From NCBI GenBank assembly GCA_020629095.1, contig JAHDDZ010000022.1, forward strand, positions 1-5,433: 5,433 nucleotides of DNA. The letters run 5' to 3'. How positions within the stretch are numbered: the stretch's first letter is position 1; each line of letters begins with the position of its first letter. A program made the translations under genes and the position numbers. Below are positions 1-5,105 of this stretch, piece after piece. The DNA is from Candidatus Altimarinota bacterium (GTDB lineage Bacteria; Patescibacteriota; Gracilibacteria; UBA4473). A model generated the notes under the pieces. The model made no database searches, was not told the origin of the DNA, and worked only from the letters and a program-made list of their open reading frames with translations.

Positions 1-800
1 TGGGCTACAGTTCGCAACACCTGCCACTCTGTATTGGCAAGGGTCATGCTTGGGCTGACTACAATTGACTCTCCCGTATGAATTCCGAGCGGATCAAAGT
101 TCTCCATATTTACCACCGTAATGCAGTTGTCAGCGCCGTCGCGTACCACCTCATATTCAATTTCTTTCCAACCGCGTAAATCCTCCTCAATTAAAATTTG
201 TGGGCTAAAAGCAAATGCGTCTTTTGCCATTTGTTCAAAATCCTCTGGCCGTTCACAAAAGCCAGAACCCTGCCCCCCAAGAGTAAAACCAGCCCGCATA
301 ATCATCGGGAAGCCAATTGTCTCAGCTGCTGACATGGCTTCATCCATGCTTCGTGCAGAGCGGCTTCGCGGCGTTAATATGTTTATCTTATGCAGCTCCT
401 GCTTAAACAGTTCTCGGTCTTCTGTCAGGCGAATTGCCTCGACCCGAGTGCCCAAAACAGTTATATTTCGCTCCGCTAGAAATCCACTTTCCTCCAGGCT
501 CAGTCCACAGTTGAGCGCTGTTTGACCCCCAAAGCTGAGCGCGAGGGCATCTGGTTTTTCGTGGTCTATGACCCGTTTTACAAAGCTGGGCTTGACTGGC
601 AAATAGTAGATTTTGTCGGCTGTGACTGCCTTGCCACTAAACGCTGCTGGGTCTGTTTGAATTGTTGCGATGTTTGGGTTAATGAGAATTACCTCATGCC
701 CAGCAGCCTTAAACGTTTTTATGGCCTGGCTGCCGCTGTAATCAAATTCGCCCGCTTCACCAATTTTGAGTGCGCCGGAACCGAGGAGGAGAATTTTCAT
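1..800 (-). CDS. carB: Carbamoyl-phosphate synthase large subunit, N-terminal part (runs off the left edge)
   Basis: This is the synthetase subunit that makes carbamoyl phosphate from bicarbonate, two ATP and ammonia channelled from CarA, for pyrimidine and arginine synthesis in the cytoplasm. The window holds the first 266 codons of a protein that is usually about 1,070 residues, so the second half is not visible. What is seen: a pre-ATP-grasp region with GSGALKIGEAGEFDYSGSQA (residues 7-26), FGGQTALNCG (90-99), TEDR (126-129), the ATP-grasp stretch GFTLGGQGSGF (171-181), GWKEIEYEVVRD (210-221) and NFDPLGIHTGES (234-245). Arg129, Arg169 and Glu215 correspond to known nucleotide-binding residues of the E. 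coli enzyme. The wording of these motifs is that of Bacteroidota and eukaryotic CAD/CPS1 enzymes. The ATG overlaps the carA stop as ATGA; there is no Shine-Dalgarno site, so translational coupling to carA is likely. Residues 50-62 look longer than the usual loop of this type. Confidence 0.97.
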   Translation of the reverse strand, partial: MKILLLGSGALKIGEAGEFDYSGSQAIKTFKAAGHEVILINPNIATIQTDPAAFSGKAVTADKIYYLPVKPSFVKRVIDHEKPDALALSFGGQTALNCGLSLEESGFLAERNITVLGTRVEAIRLTEDRELFKQELHKINILTPRSRSARSMDEAMSAAETIGFPMIMRAGFTLGGQGSGFCERPEDFEQMAKDAFAFSPQILIEEDLRGWKEIEYEVVRDGADNCITVVNMENFDPLGIHTGESIVVSPSMTLANTEWQVLRTVA

Positions 801-1861
801 AATTGGTCAATAAATCGATCAAAAAGCCACTGTGCGTCTTCTGGTCCAGCACAGGCTTCAGGGTGAAACTGCACACTGCTAAATGGTTTTGTTGTATGTT
901 TTATACCCTCAACCGTTCGGTCATTTAGGTTTTCCATCCAGACTTCAAAATCATCTGGAAGAGTGTTTGCGTCAACTTCAAACCCGTGGTTTTGTGTGGT
1001 CACCATGCAGGGAGCACTGCCGTCCAGCACTGCTACGGGCTGGTTTGCGCCGCGGTGCCCATACTTCATTTTTTGCGTTTTGCCGCCAGCCCCTAGTGCC
1101 ATTATCTGACATCCAAGGCATATTCCAAATACGGGCTTATCTTCCTCTATGCAGGCTTTCATAGAGTTAATCGTTTCTGTCACAGTCTCTGGGTCGCCAG
1201 GGCCATTACTGAAAAATACTCCATCAAAATCATGCTCTGTGTCATATGGATTTATGTCAAACGGCAGCCGAATAACGCGCACACCGCGGTTCAAAAAGTT
1301 TCTAAAAATACCTCCTTTTGCTCCACAGTCCACAAATGCGACGGTCTTGCCTGTTGGATTTGTAGGCTCTATTACACTTATTTTACTGGGGCTCACTTTG
1401 GGCACATATCGTTCATTCAGGGGGTCTGCATAATCCATCGGCGTATTTGATATAGCTCCGCGAATTGTACCCTGTTCACGCAGATGTTGGGTTAGGGCAC
1501 GCGTGTCAACCCCGCTCAGAGCCGGTATTCCTTGGCTTTTGAGCCATTCTGTAAAGGTGCTATTGCTCAAATAATGACTTGCAATTTTGCTTTCTTCACA
1601 TAGTAAAACGCCTTTGACCCAGATGCGAGATGACTCATATCTGGCATCAATTTCAGCCGCAAATGCTTCTGGGCGAAACACACCATAGTTTCCAATCAAG
1701 GGGCTGGTGAAACAGACAATCTGCCCATAATAACTGGGGTCTGTGAGCGTCTCAAGATATCCTGTCATACCAGTCGTAAAGACCACTTCGCCCACTGCTG
1801 GAGTGTCTGCGCCAAAACTTATTCCGCCCCATTCGGTGCCATCAGAAAGATATAATTTCAT
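797..1861 (-). CDS. carA: Carbamoyl-phosphate synthase small (glutaminase) subunit
   Basis: This subunit hydrolyses glutamine and feeds ammonia to CarB. The 354 residues contain the CPSase small-chain N-terminal domain (about 1-150; SFGADTPAVGEVVFTTGMTG at 15-34, VDTRALTQHLREQGTIRG at 118-135) and a class I glutamine amidotransferase domain (about 172-354). The visible triad is Cys248 in FGICLG, His333 and Glu335 in QFHPEA; SNGPGDP at 218-224 is the usual loop near the active site. The length is slightly shorter than E. coli CarA (382) and normal for the Bacteroidota type. Motifs such as VDCGAKGG, YGHRGANQPV and the C-terminal FSSVQFHPEACAGPEDAQWLF resemble Bacteroidota and eukaryotic CAD more than proteobacterial CarA. 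Residue 251, usually His in the GICLGHQ motif, is Cys here. The start overlaps the end of the SPFH gene (ATGA) and the TGA stop overlaps carB. Only a weak AGG lies upstream of the ATG. Confidence 0.98.
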   Translation of the reverse strand: MKLYLSDGTEWGGISFGADTPAVGEVVFTTGMTGYLETLTDPSYYGQIVCFTSPLIGNYGVFRPEAFAAEIDARYESSRIWVKGVLLCEESKIASHYLSNSTFTEWLKSQGIPALSGVDTRALTQHLREQGTIRGAISNTPMDYADPLNERYVPKVSPSKISVIEPTNPTGKTVAFVDCGAKGGIFRNFLNRGVRVIRLPFDINPYDTEHDFDGVFFSNGPGDPETVTETINSMKACIEEDKPVFGICLGCQIMALGAGGKTQKMKYGHRGANQPVAVLDGSAPCMVTTQNHGFEVDANTLPDDFEVWMENLNDRTVEGIKHTTKPFSSVQFHPEACAGPEDAQWLFDRFIDQL

Positions 1862-2829
1862 TCTTCGTTGCCTAGATTAATGAGTGGTACGGCACCGCTC
1901 TCTCCTCCAAAATAGGTCGTCGGATACGTTCCAGACCACTTGTTAATAGCCTCGCGCTGGTTTTCTAGCTGCTTATATTCAATAACCTGTGGCGTGATTT
2001 CTTGTTGAATCAACCGATTATATTCGGCTATACTCTCTCCCTCAAGTATCTTTGCTTGCTTGTCAGCCTCTGCAATTTTAATGGTCTGCTGCACCTGAAT
2101 TTCTTTTTGCCGGAGCTTGTTTTCCTCGGTTTCGGCTTCTTGTTCAGCAATCTGCTTTCGCTCAATTGCGGCTTTAAACTCGGCATTAAAATCAAAATTA
2201 GTCAGCTCCACGTCCTCCAAAATGATGCCATCAACCGCTAATCGAGCCTTTAAATCTTCTATGATTTGATTACGAATTTCCTCCCGCTTAGTTAAAATCT
2301 CCGCTACTTTAAATTTTGCTGTATGCGTTTTTACCACATCAATCGCTCGTGGCACTACCTTTTTGTTTTCGAAATCAGTCCCCACAGTCTGATAAATCTT
2401 GCCGACCTGCGATGGCTCCAGATGATAGGTTATGACCGCATCGACATAGACATCTTGTAGGTCAGAACTAGCCGCAAGCATTCGCCCGTGCTGGCTGGCT
2501 CGCCCCATAAAGTCACTACTCGCGTAGCTCAGTGACTTGTTTCCGGTGCCGCCGCCCCCCGTAAAGACAATTCGCTGAGTGCGAACTGGCAGCTCGATTA
2601 TGCTCTGGAAGTAGGGGACTTTGAGCTTTAGGCCTTCGTCGAGGACTTGCTCTTGCACTCCGCCTCGCAGTCGGTCAAATACCACTCCGCGGTTCCCGGC
2701 GTTAATGGTGACAAACGGGTTTGCGCCAGTTACAAGTAGTAGGATGAGGATAATCCAGAGAGTCCATTTACCGGTTTGGCGAATGCGTGCAATGACGTCT
2801 GCAGGAGTGGGAATGAGGGAGTTGTTCAT
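1858..2829 (-). CDS. SPFH/prohibitin-family membrane protein
   Basis: The 323-residue protein has a short N-terminal cytoplasmic segment, one hydrophobic membrane segment (about 22-38, LWIILILLLV core), an SPFH/band-7 domain (about 40-225) and a long charged Ala/Glu/Lys/Gln-rich coiled coil (about 220-295). Family hallmarks seen are GNRGVVFDR (45-53), SSDLQDVYVD (121-130), YQTVGTDFENK (146-156), TKREEIRNQI (180-189) and AEADKQAKILEGE (253-265). The tail KWSGTYPTTYFGG (297-309) is typical of bacterial prohibitin-like proteins. Such proteins form large membrane-bound rings linked to membrane-domain organisation and protease control; the role here is unknown. Residues about 90-117 (Gly/Ser-rich) look like an insertion between two strands of the SPFH domain. 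The gene begins 19 bp after the gatA stop and its end overlaps carA by ATGA. The 20 bases before the ATG are pyrimidine-rich with no Shine-Dalgarno site. No NfeD-type partner or protease lies nearby in the window. Confidence 0.93.
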   Translation of the reverse strand: MNNSLIPTPADVIARIRQTGKWTLWIILILLLVTGANPFVTINAGNRGVVFDRLRGGVQEQVLDEGLKLKVPYFQSIIELPVRTQRIVFTGGGGTGNKSLSYASSDFMGRASQHGRMLAASSDLQDVYVDAVITYHLEPSQVGKIYQTVGTDFENKKVVPRAIDVVKTHTAKFKVAEILTKREEIRNQIIEDLKARLAVDGIILEDVELTNFDFNAEFKAAIERKQIAEQEAETEENKLRQKEIQVQQTIKIAEADKQAKILEGESIAEYNRLIQQEITPQVIEYKQLENQREAINKWSGTYPTTYFGGESGAVPLINLGNEE

Positions 2830-2848
2830 GAGTGGAAAGGAAAGGGTT

Positions 2849-4282
2849 TTAGGTCATGTTTTCTTGCATTTGGTGGGCGACACGCAGAGCGATGGTCTCT
2901 TGGTTTTGGTTCGCTAAAATCTGTACACCAACAGGCAAACCTTCTGCCGTAGCGGTAATCGGCAAACTGATGCCACAAATGCCGGCGAGGTTACTGGGGA
3001 TAGTAAATACGTCCTCGAGGTACATCTGCACCGGGTCACCGGTTTTTGACCCAATCTTAAACGCGGGCGTCGGGCTGGTCGGGCTCAGTAGGGCATCTAC
3101 CGTTTTAAATGCATTATCAAAATCTTTTTTTATCAGTGTGCGAACGGCTTGCGCCTTGTTATAATAGGCATCATAAAACCCTGCACTGAGTGCATATGTG
3201 CCGATCATAATCCGCCGTTTCACCTCCGCGCCAATGCCTTTTGCGCGGCTTTGCGTATACATTTCTTGCAGGTCTTTTCCGTCTTCTGCGGTGCCATATC
3301 TCAGTCCGTCAAACCGAGCCATGTTGGCCGAAATCTCGCTCGGGGCCAGTACATAGTAACAGGCAGGAGCGTACTCTGTGTGTGGCAAACTGACCTCAAC
3401 TAGTTCTGCTCCCAATTGGGTTAATATCACTTTTGCCTTGTTTAAACCGGCTTCAACCGCAGGGTCCATACCCTCTACCGTATACTCTTTCGGCACGCCG
3501 ATTTTCATGCCCGTGAGGGGCTTTTTGATTTCTACTAAATAGTCTGGTCCCGGCGTTTGCAGCGTGTTACTGTCTTTTTCGTCATGGCCCGCAATGACCT
3601 GCAGCACCATCGCGCAGTCTTCCGCAGTTTTGGCCATTGGCCCTGGGCAGTCTAGGCTGCTGGCCATCGGGATAGTACCCCAACGGCTGACTCTGCCATA
3701 GGTTGGCTTCAGCCCCGTAATGCCACAAAAATGCGCTGGTTGGCGGATTGACCCTCCCGTGTCAGTACCGATGCTGGCCGCGCACATATGGCCTGCGACC
3801 GCTGCTGCACTGCCGCCGCTGCTGCCGCCTGGCACGCGCGTTGTGTCGTGGGGGTTTTTTGTAATTCCATAAAAGCTGGTCTCTGTGCTGCTTCCCATCG
3901 TGAACTCATCTGTGTTGACCTTGCCTAGTAGCACCACGCCTGCGGCTTTCAGCCGTGCCCAGAGGGTCGCGTCAAACGGGCTCGTGTAGCCCTGCAAGAT
4001 GCCAGATGCTGCAGTTGTCGGTGTCTCAATCGTGCTGATCACATCTTTCATGCTCATCGGAATTCCGTCCAATTTGCTCAGCAATTTTCCGTCTTTTCGG
4101 CGCTGGTCACTGGCAGCAGCCATTTTACGCGCAGTGTCAAAACACGTGTGTACATAGGCATTTATTTCCCCGTCAGTTGCCTCAATCTGCGATATGTAAG
4201 CCTCAGTTATGGCACTACTTGTAAGCGTTCCGGCCTGCAGCGCGGTGCTCAACTCAGCTAGTGTTTTTGTTACAATCTCCAT
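2849..4282 (-). other. gatA: GatA (amidase) part of the GatC-GatA frame
   Basis: Counting from the ATG at 4282 gives 477 residues, the normal GatA length, and places the amidase-signature Ser-cisSer-Lys triad at Lys79 (GIPMSMKD), Ser154 (PGGSSGGS) and Ser178 (GTDTGGSIRQPA). These are the same numbers as in Staphylococcus aureus GatA, which supports this Met as the ancestral start. Further family stretches are GKVNTDEFTMGSS (120-132) and the FCGITGLKPTYGR region after the nucleophile. No Shine-Dalgarno site precedes this ATG, but other genes in this window also lack one, so internal initiation cannot be excluded. The stop is TAA, 19 bp before the SPFH gene. Confidence 0.93.
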
Positions 4283-4567
4283 TATTTTATTTGGAATGGC
4301 CAGCATGCTATCAACCACTTTATGCGGGGTGCTGGCAACCAGTTTTTCTGGTGCAGTAAAAGCGTCAACCACGTCTGGGCGAGTCACATTTGTCAGCCCC
4401 GTGATGTTTGCAATCGGCTCAATGCCAGTTGTGTCGCACTCTTGCAGCTTGTCAATCCACCCTAAAATACTACTAAGTTCTTTACTGTATTGCACTGCCT
4501 CAGCGTCTGTAATAGCAATGCGAGCCAGCTTTGCCACGTGTCGAACTTCAGCCTCTGAAATGCTCAT
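2849..4567 (-). CDS. gatCA: Apparent GatC-GatA fusion of the tRNA-dependent amidotransferase
   Basis: One open frame of 572 residues encodes a complete GatC (residues 1-95) directly followed by a complete GatA (96-572), with no stop and no linker. In the GatCAB complex GatA hydrolyses glutamine and, with GatB (not in this window), amidates Glu-tRNA(Gln) or Asp-tRNA(Asn); GatC is a small subunit that wraps the A-B interface. I chose the start at 4567 because MSISEAEVRHVAKLARIAIT matches the normal GatC N-terminus and the predicted transcription start falls there. An in-frame ATG at 4579 (four residues longer) lies inside the -10 hexamer, and the further upstream extension is a shadow of the opposite gene. 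Almost all bacteria carry gatC and gatA as separate, often overlapping genes, so this is either a real fusion, two genes with internal initiation at the ATG at 4282, or a one-base error (deleting one A from the A4 run at 4285-4288 restores TAATG). The gene heads the operon gatCA-SPFH-carA-carB. Confidence 0.85.
   Translation of the reverse strand: MSISEAEVRHVAKLARIAITDAEAVQYSKELSSILGWIDKLQECDTTGIEPIANITGLTNVTRPDVVDAFTAPEKLVASTPHKVVDSMLAIPNKIMEIVTKTLAELSTALQAGTLTSSAITEAYISQIEATDGEINAYVHTCFDTARKMAAASDQRRKDGKLLSKLDGIPMSMKDVISTIETPTTAASGILQGYTSPFDATLWARLKAAGVVLLGKVNTDEFTMGSSTETSFYGITKNPHDTTRVPGGSSGGSAAAVAGHMCAASIGTDTGGSIRQPAHFCGITGLKPTYGRVSRWGTIPMASSLDCPGPMAKTAEDCAMVLQVIAGHDEKDSNTLQTPGPDYLVEIKKPLTGMKIGVPKEYTVEGMDPAVEAGLNKAKVILTQLGAELVEVSLPHTEYAPACYYVLAPSEISANMARFDGLRYGTAEDGKDLQEMYTQSRAKGIGAEVKRRIMIGTYALSAGFYDAYYNKAQAVRTLIKKDFDNAFKTVDALLSPTSPTPAFKIGSKTGDPVQMYLEDVFTIPSNLAGICGISLPITATAEGLPVGVQILANQNQETIALRVAHQMQENMT
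4283..4567 (-). other. gatC: GatC part of the GatC-GatA frame
   Basis: These 95 codons alone make a normal-length GatC. Visible family features are VRHVAKLARIAIT (8-20), the helical LSSILGWIDKLQECDTTGIEP segment (31-51), and the LTNVTRPDVVDAF stretch (58-70), which corresponds to the usual LR.D.V motif. The end, IPNKI, lines up with the V-P-K-V-L type ending of other GatC proteins, so the protein appears complete exactly where the GatA methionine follows. If the frame is in truth broken by one base at the A4 run, GatC would end two codons earlier (IPNK) at a TAA overlapping the gatA ATG. Confidence 0.9.
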
Positions 4568-4574
4568 CTGGATT

Positions 4575-4602
4575 ATCATACCTATTTTTTGCCTCGTGTG
4601 AA
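4575..4602 (-). promoter_or_regulatory. Sigma70-type promoter of the gatCA-SPFH-carAB operon
   Basis: On the minus strand TTCACA (4602-4597; 5/6 match to TTGACA) and TATGAT (4580-4575; 5/6 match to TATAAT) are separated by 16 bp. Seven bases later comes the gatC ATG at 4567, so the predicted transcript starts at or within a base or two of the start codon, which makes a leaderless mRNA. A run of nine A (minus strand, 4612-4604) lies just upstream of the -35 and could act as an UP element. This is a pattern match only; the start site is not measured. Confidence 0.65.
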
Positions 4603-4603
4603 G

Positions 4604-4612
4604 TTTTTTTTT
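4604..4612. promoter_or_regulatory. A9/T9 tract between two divergent promoters
   Basis: A run of nine T on the plus strand (A on the minus strand) sits between the -35 elements of the divergent gatC and nucleotidyltransferase promoters. It ends one base from the gatC -35, the position of an UP element that would contact the RNA polymerase alpha subunit. It is also a candidate slippery or variable homopolymer. Confidence 0.35.
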
Positions 4613-4616
4613 GGGT

Positions 4617-4645
4617 TTGCGAAAAAGCCTCCATCTGCGTATTTT
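4617..4645 (+). promoter_or_regulatory. Candidate promoter of the plus-strand nucleotidyltransferase gene
   Basis: TTGCGA (4617-4622; 4/6 match) and TATTTT (4640-4645; 4/6 match) are separated by exactly 17 bp. The ATG at 4652 follows the -10 by six bases, so this promoter would also yield a leaderless mRNA. The hexamers are weak individually; the correct spacing and the matching geometry of the gatC promoter are what support the call. Confidence 0.45.
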
Positions 4646-4651
4646 AAACGC

Positions 4652-5056
4652 ATGAATCCTCCTACTGTTTTTGTGGCTGGCGCGTTTGATGGGCTGCATG
4701 TCGGGCACCAGTGGCTGCTGTCTGTGGCGGCGCAGCTGGGTGCTGTTCGGTGCATAGTGGGGCGTGATGTGACTATTTTTAGACTGAAAGGAGAAGCCCC
4801 AAAAGTGGAAGAATCTGATCGACTGGAACGAGTGAAAGGTGAACTGGCGGCGTATGGCAGCGCGCACACAGCACGACTAGGAAACGCCAGTGGAGACCGC
4901 ATGAGCACCTTGAAACAGATAAACCCAGACAGAGTTTTATTGGGCTATGACCAGCGGTTCACTGAAGAGGAAATCATAAAGGCCCTGCCAAACGTGCAGG
5001 TTGTGCGAGCTTCGGCATATGCCCCAGAGTACTTCAAAAGTAGTTATTTTAGATAA
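4652..5056 (+). CDS. Small HxGH nucleotidyltransferase, FAD synthase (RibL)/TagD-like
   Basis: The 134-residue protein is a single-domain member of the cytidylyltransferase-like superfamily, which transfers NMP from NTP to a phosphorylated substrate. Seen: the nucleotide-binding loop FVAGAFDGLHVGHQWLL (7-23) with His16 and His19 of the HxGH motif, GRDVTIFRLKGEAP (37-50) followed by the E..RLE.V helix (54-61), PDRVLLGYDQRF (92-103), and a C-terminal KSS (129-131) in the place of the family's second signature. The RD.T....KG..P...E..R spacing and LGYDQ.F fit archaeal FAD synthase (RibL) and TagD-type glycerol-3-phosphate cytidylyltransferases better than bacterial CoaD; the substrate cannot be told from sequence alone. 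The ATG at 4652 is preferred because the conserved strand begins there and the candidate promoter ends just before it. An in-frame ATG at 4589 would add 21 basic/aromatic residues unlike the family. It diverges from the gatCA operon across an 84 bp spacer. Confidence 0.85.
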   Translation: MNPPTVFVAGAFDGLHVGHQWLLSVAAQLGAVRCIVGRDVTIFRLKGEAPKVEESDRLERVKGELAAYGSAHTARLGNASGDRMSTLKQINPDRVLLGYDQRFTEEEIIKALPNVQVVRASAYAPEYFKSSYFR

Positions 5057-5096
5057 AAAAGGCCACTTGATGAGCGGCCTTTCAGCATCGGTTTTT
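5055..5096. terminator. Intrinsic terminator between converging genes
   Basis: AAAGGCC (5058-5064) and GGCCTTT (5076-5082) form a perfect 7 bp stem with an 11-base loop. Read on the minus strand the stem runs straight into a T-rich tail (complement of the A run at 5055-5060), a classic terminator for the right-hand frame that ends at 5106. On the plus strand only three T belong to the stem and the T6 run (5092-5097) lies ten bases further on, so termination of the nucleotidyltransferase transcript may be weaker. Confidence 0.7.
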
Positions 5097-5105
5097 TAAT
5101 AGATT

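Noticed and set aside
121..866. Plus-strand frames of 134 and 114 codons opposite carB
   Set aside because: They are antisense to well-conserved carB codons and give no recognisable protein; shadow frames.
2830..2848. Possible separate promoter for the SPFH-carAB part
   Set aside because: The 19 bp gap and the end of gatA show no convincing -10/-35 pair, and there is no terminator after gatA.
4589..4651. Earlier ATG for the nucleotidyltransferase adding 21 residues
   Set aside because: The added residues (basic and aromatic, low complexity) do not resemble the family, the start has no ribosome binding site, and it lies upstream of the candidate promoter.
4637..4651. GCGT...ACGC inverted repeat just before the ATG at 4652, considered as an operator or hairpin
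   Set aside because: Only four base pairs with a mismatched centre, and it overlaps the -10 element; too weak to call.
4568..4867. Upstream extension of the gatC frame by up to 100 residues
   Set aside because: It lies antisense to the conserved nucleotidyltransferase gene, shows no GatC homology and lies upstream of the predicted transcription start; it is a shadow of the opposite gene.
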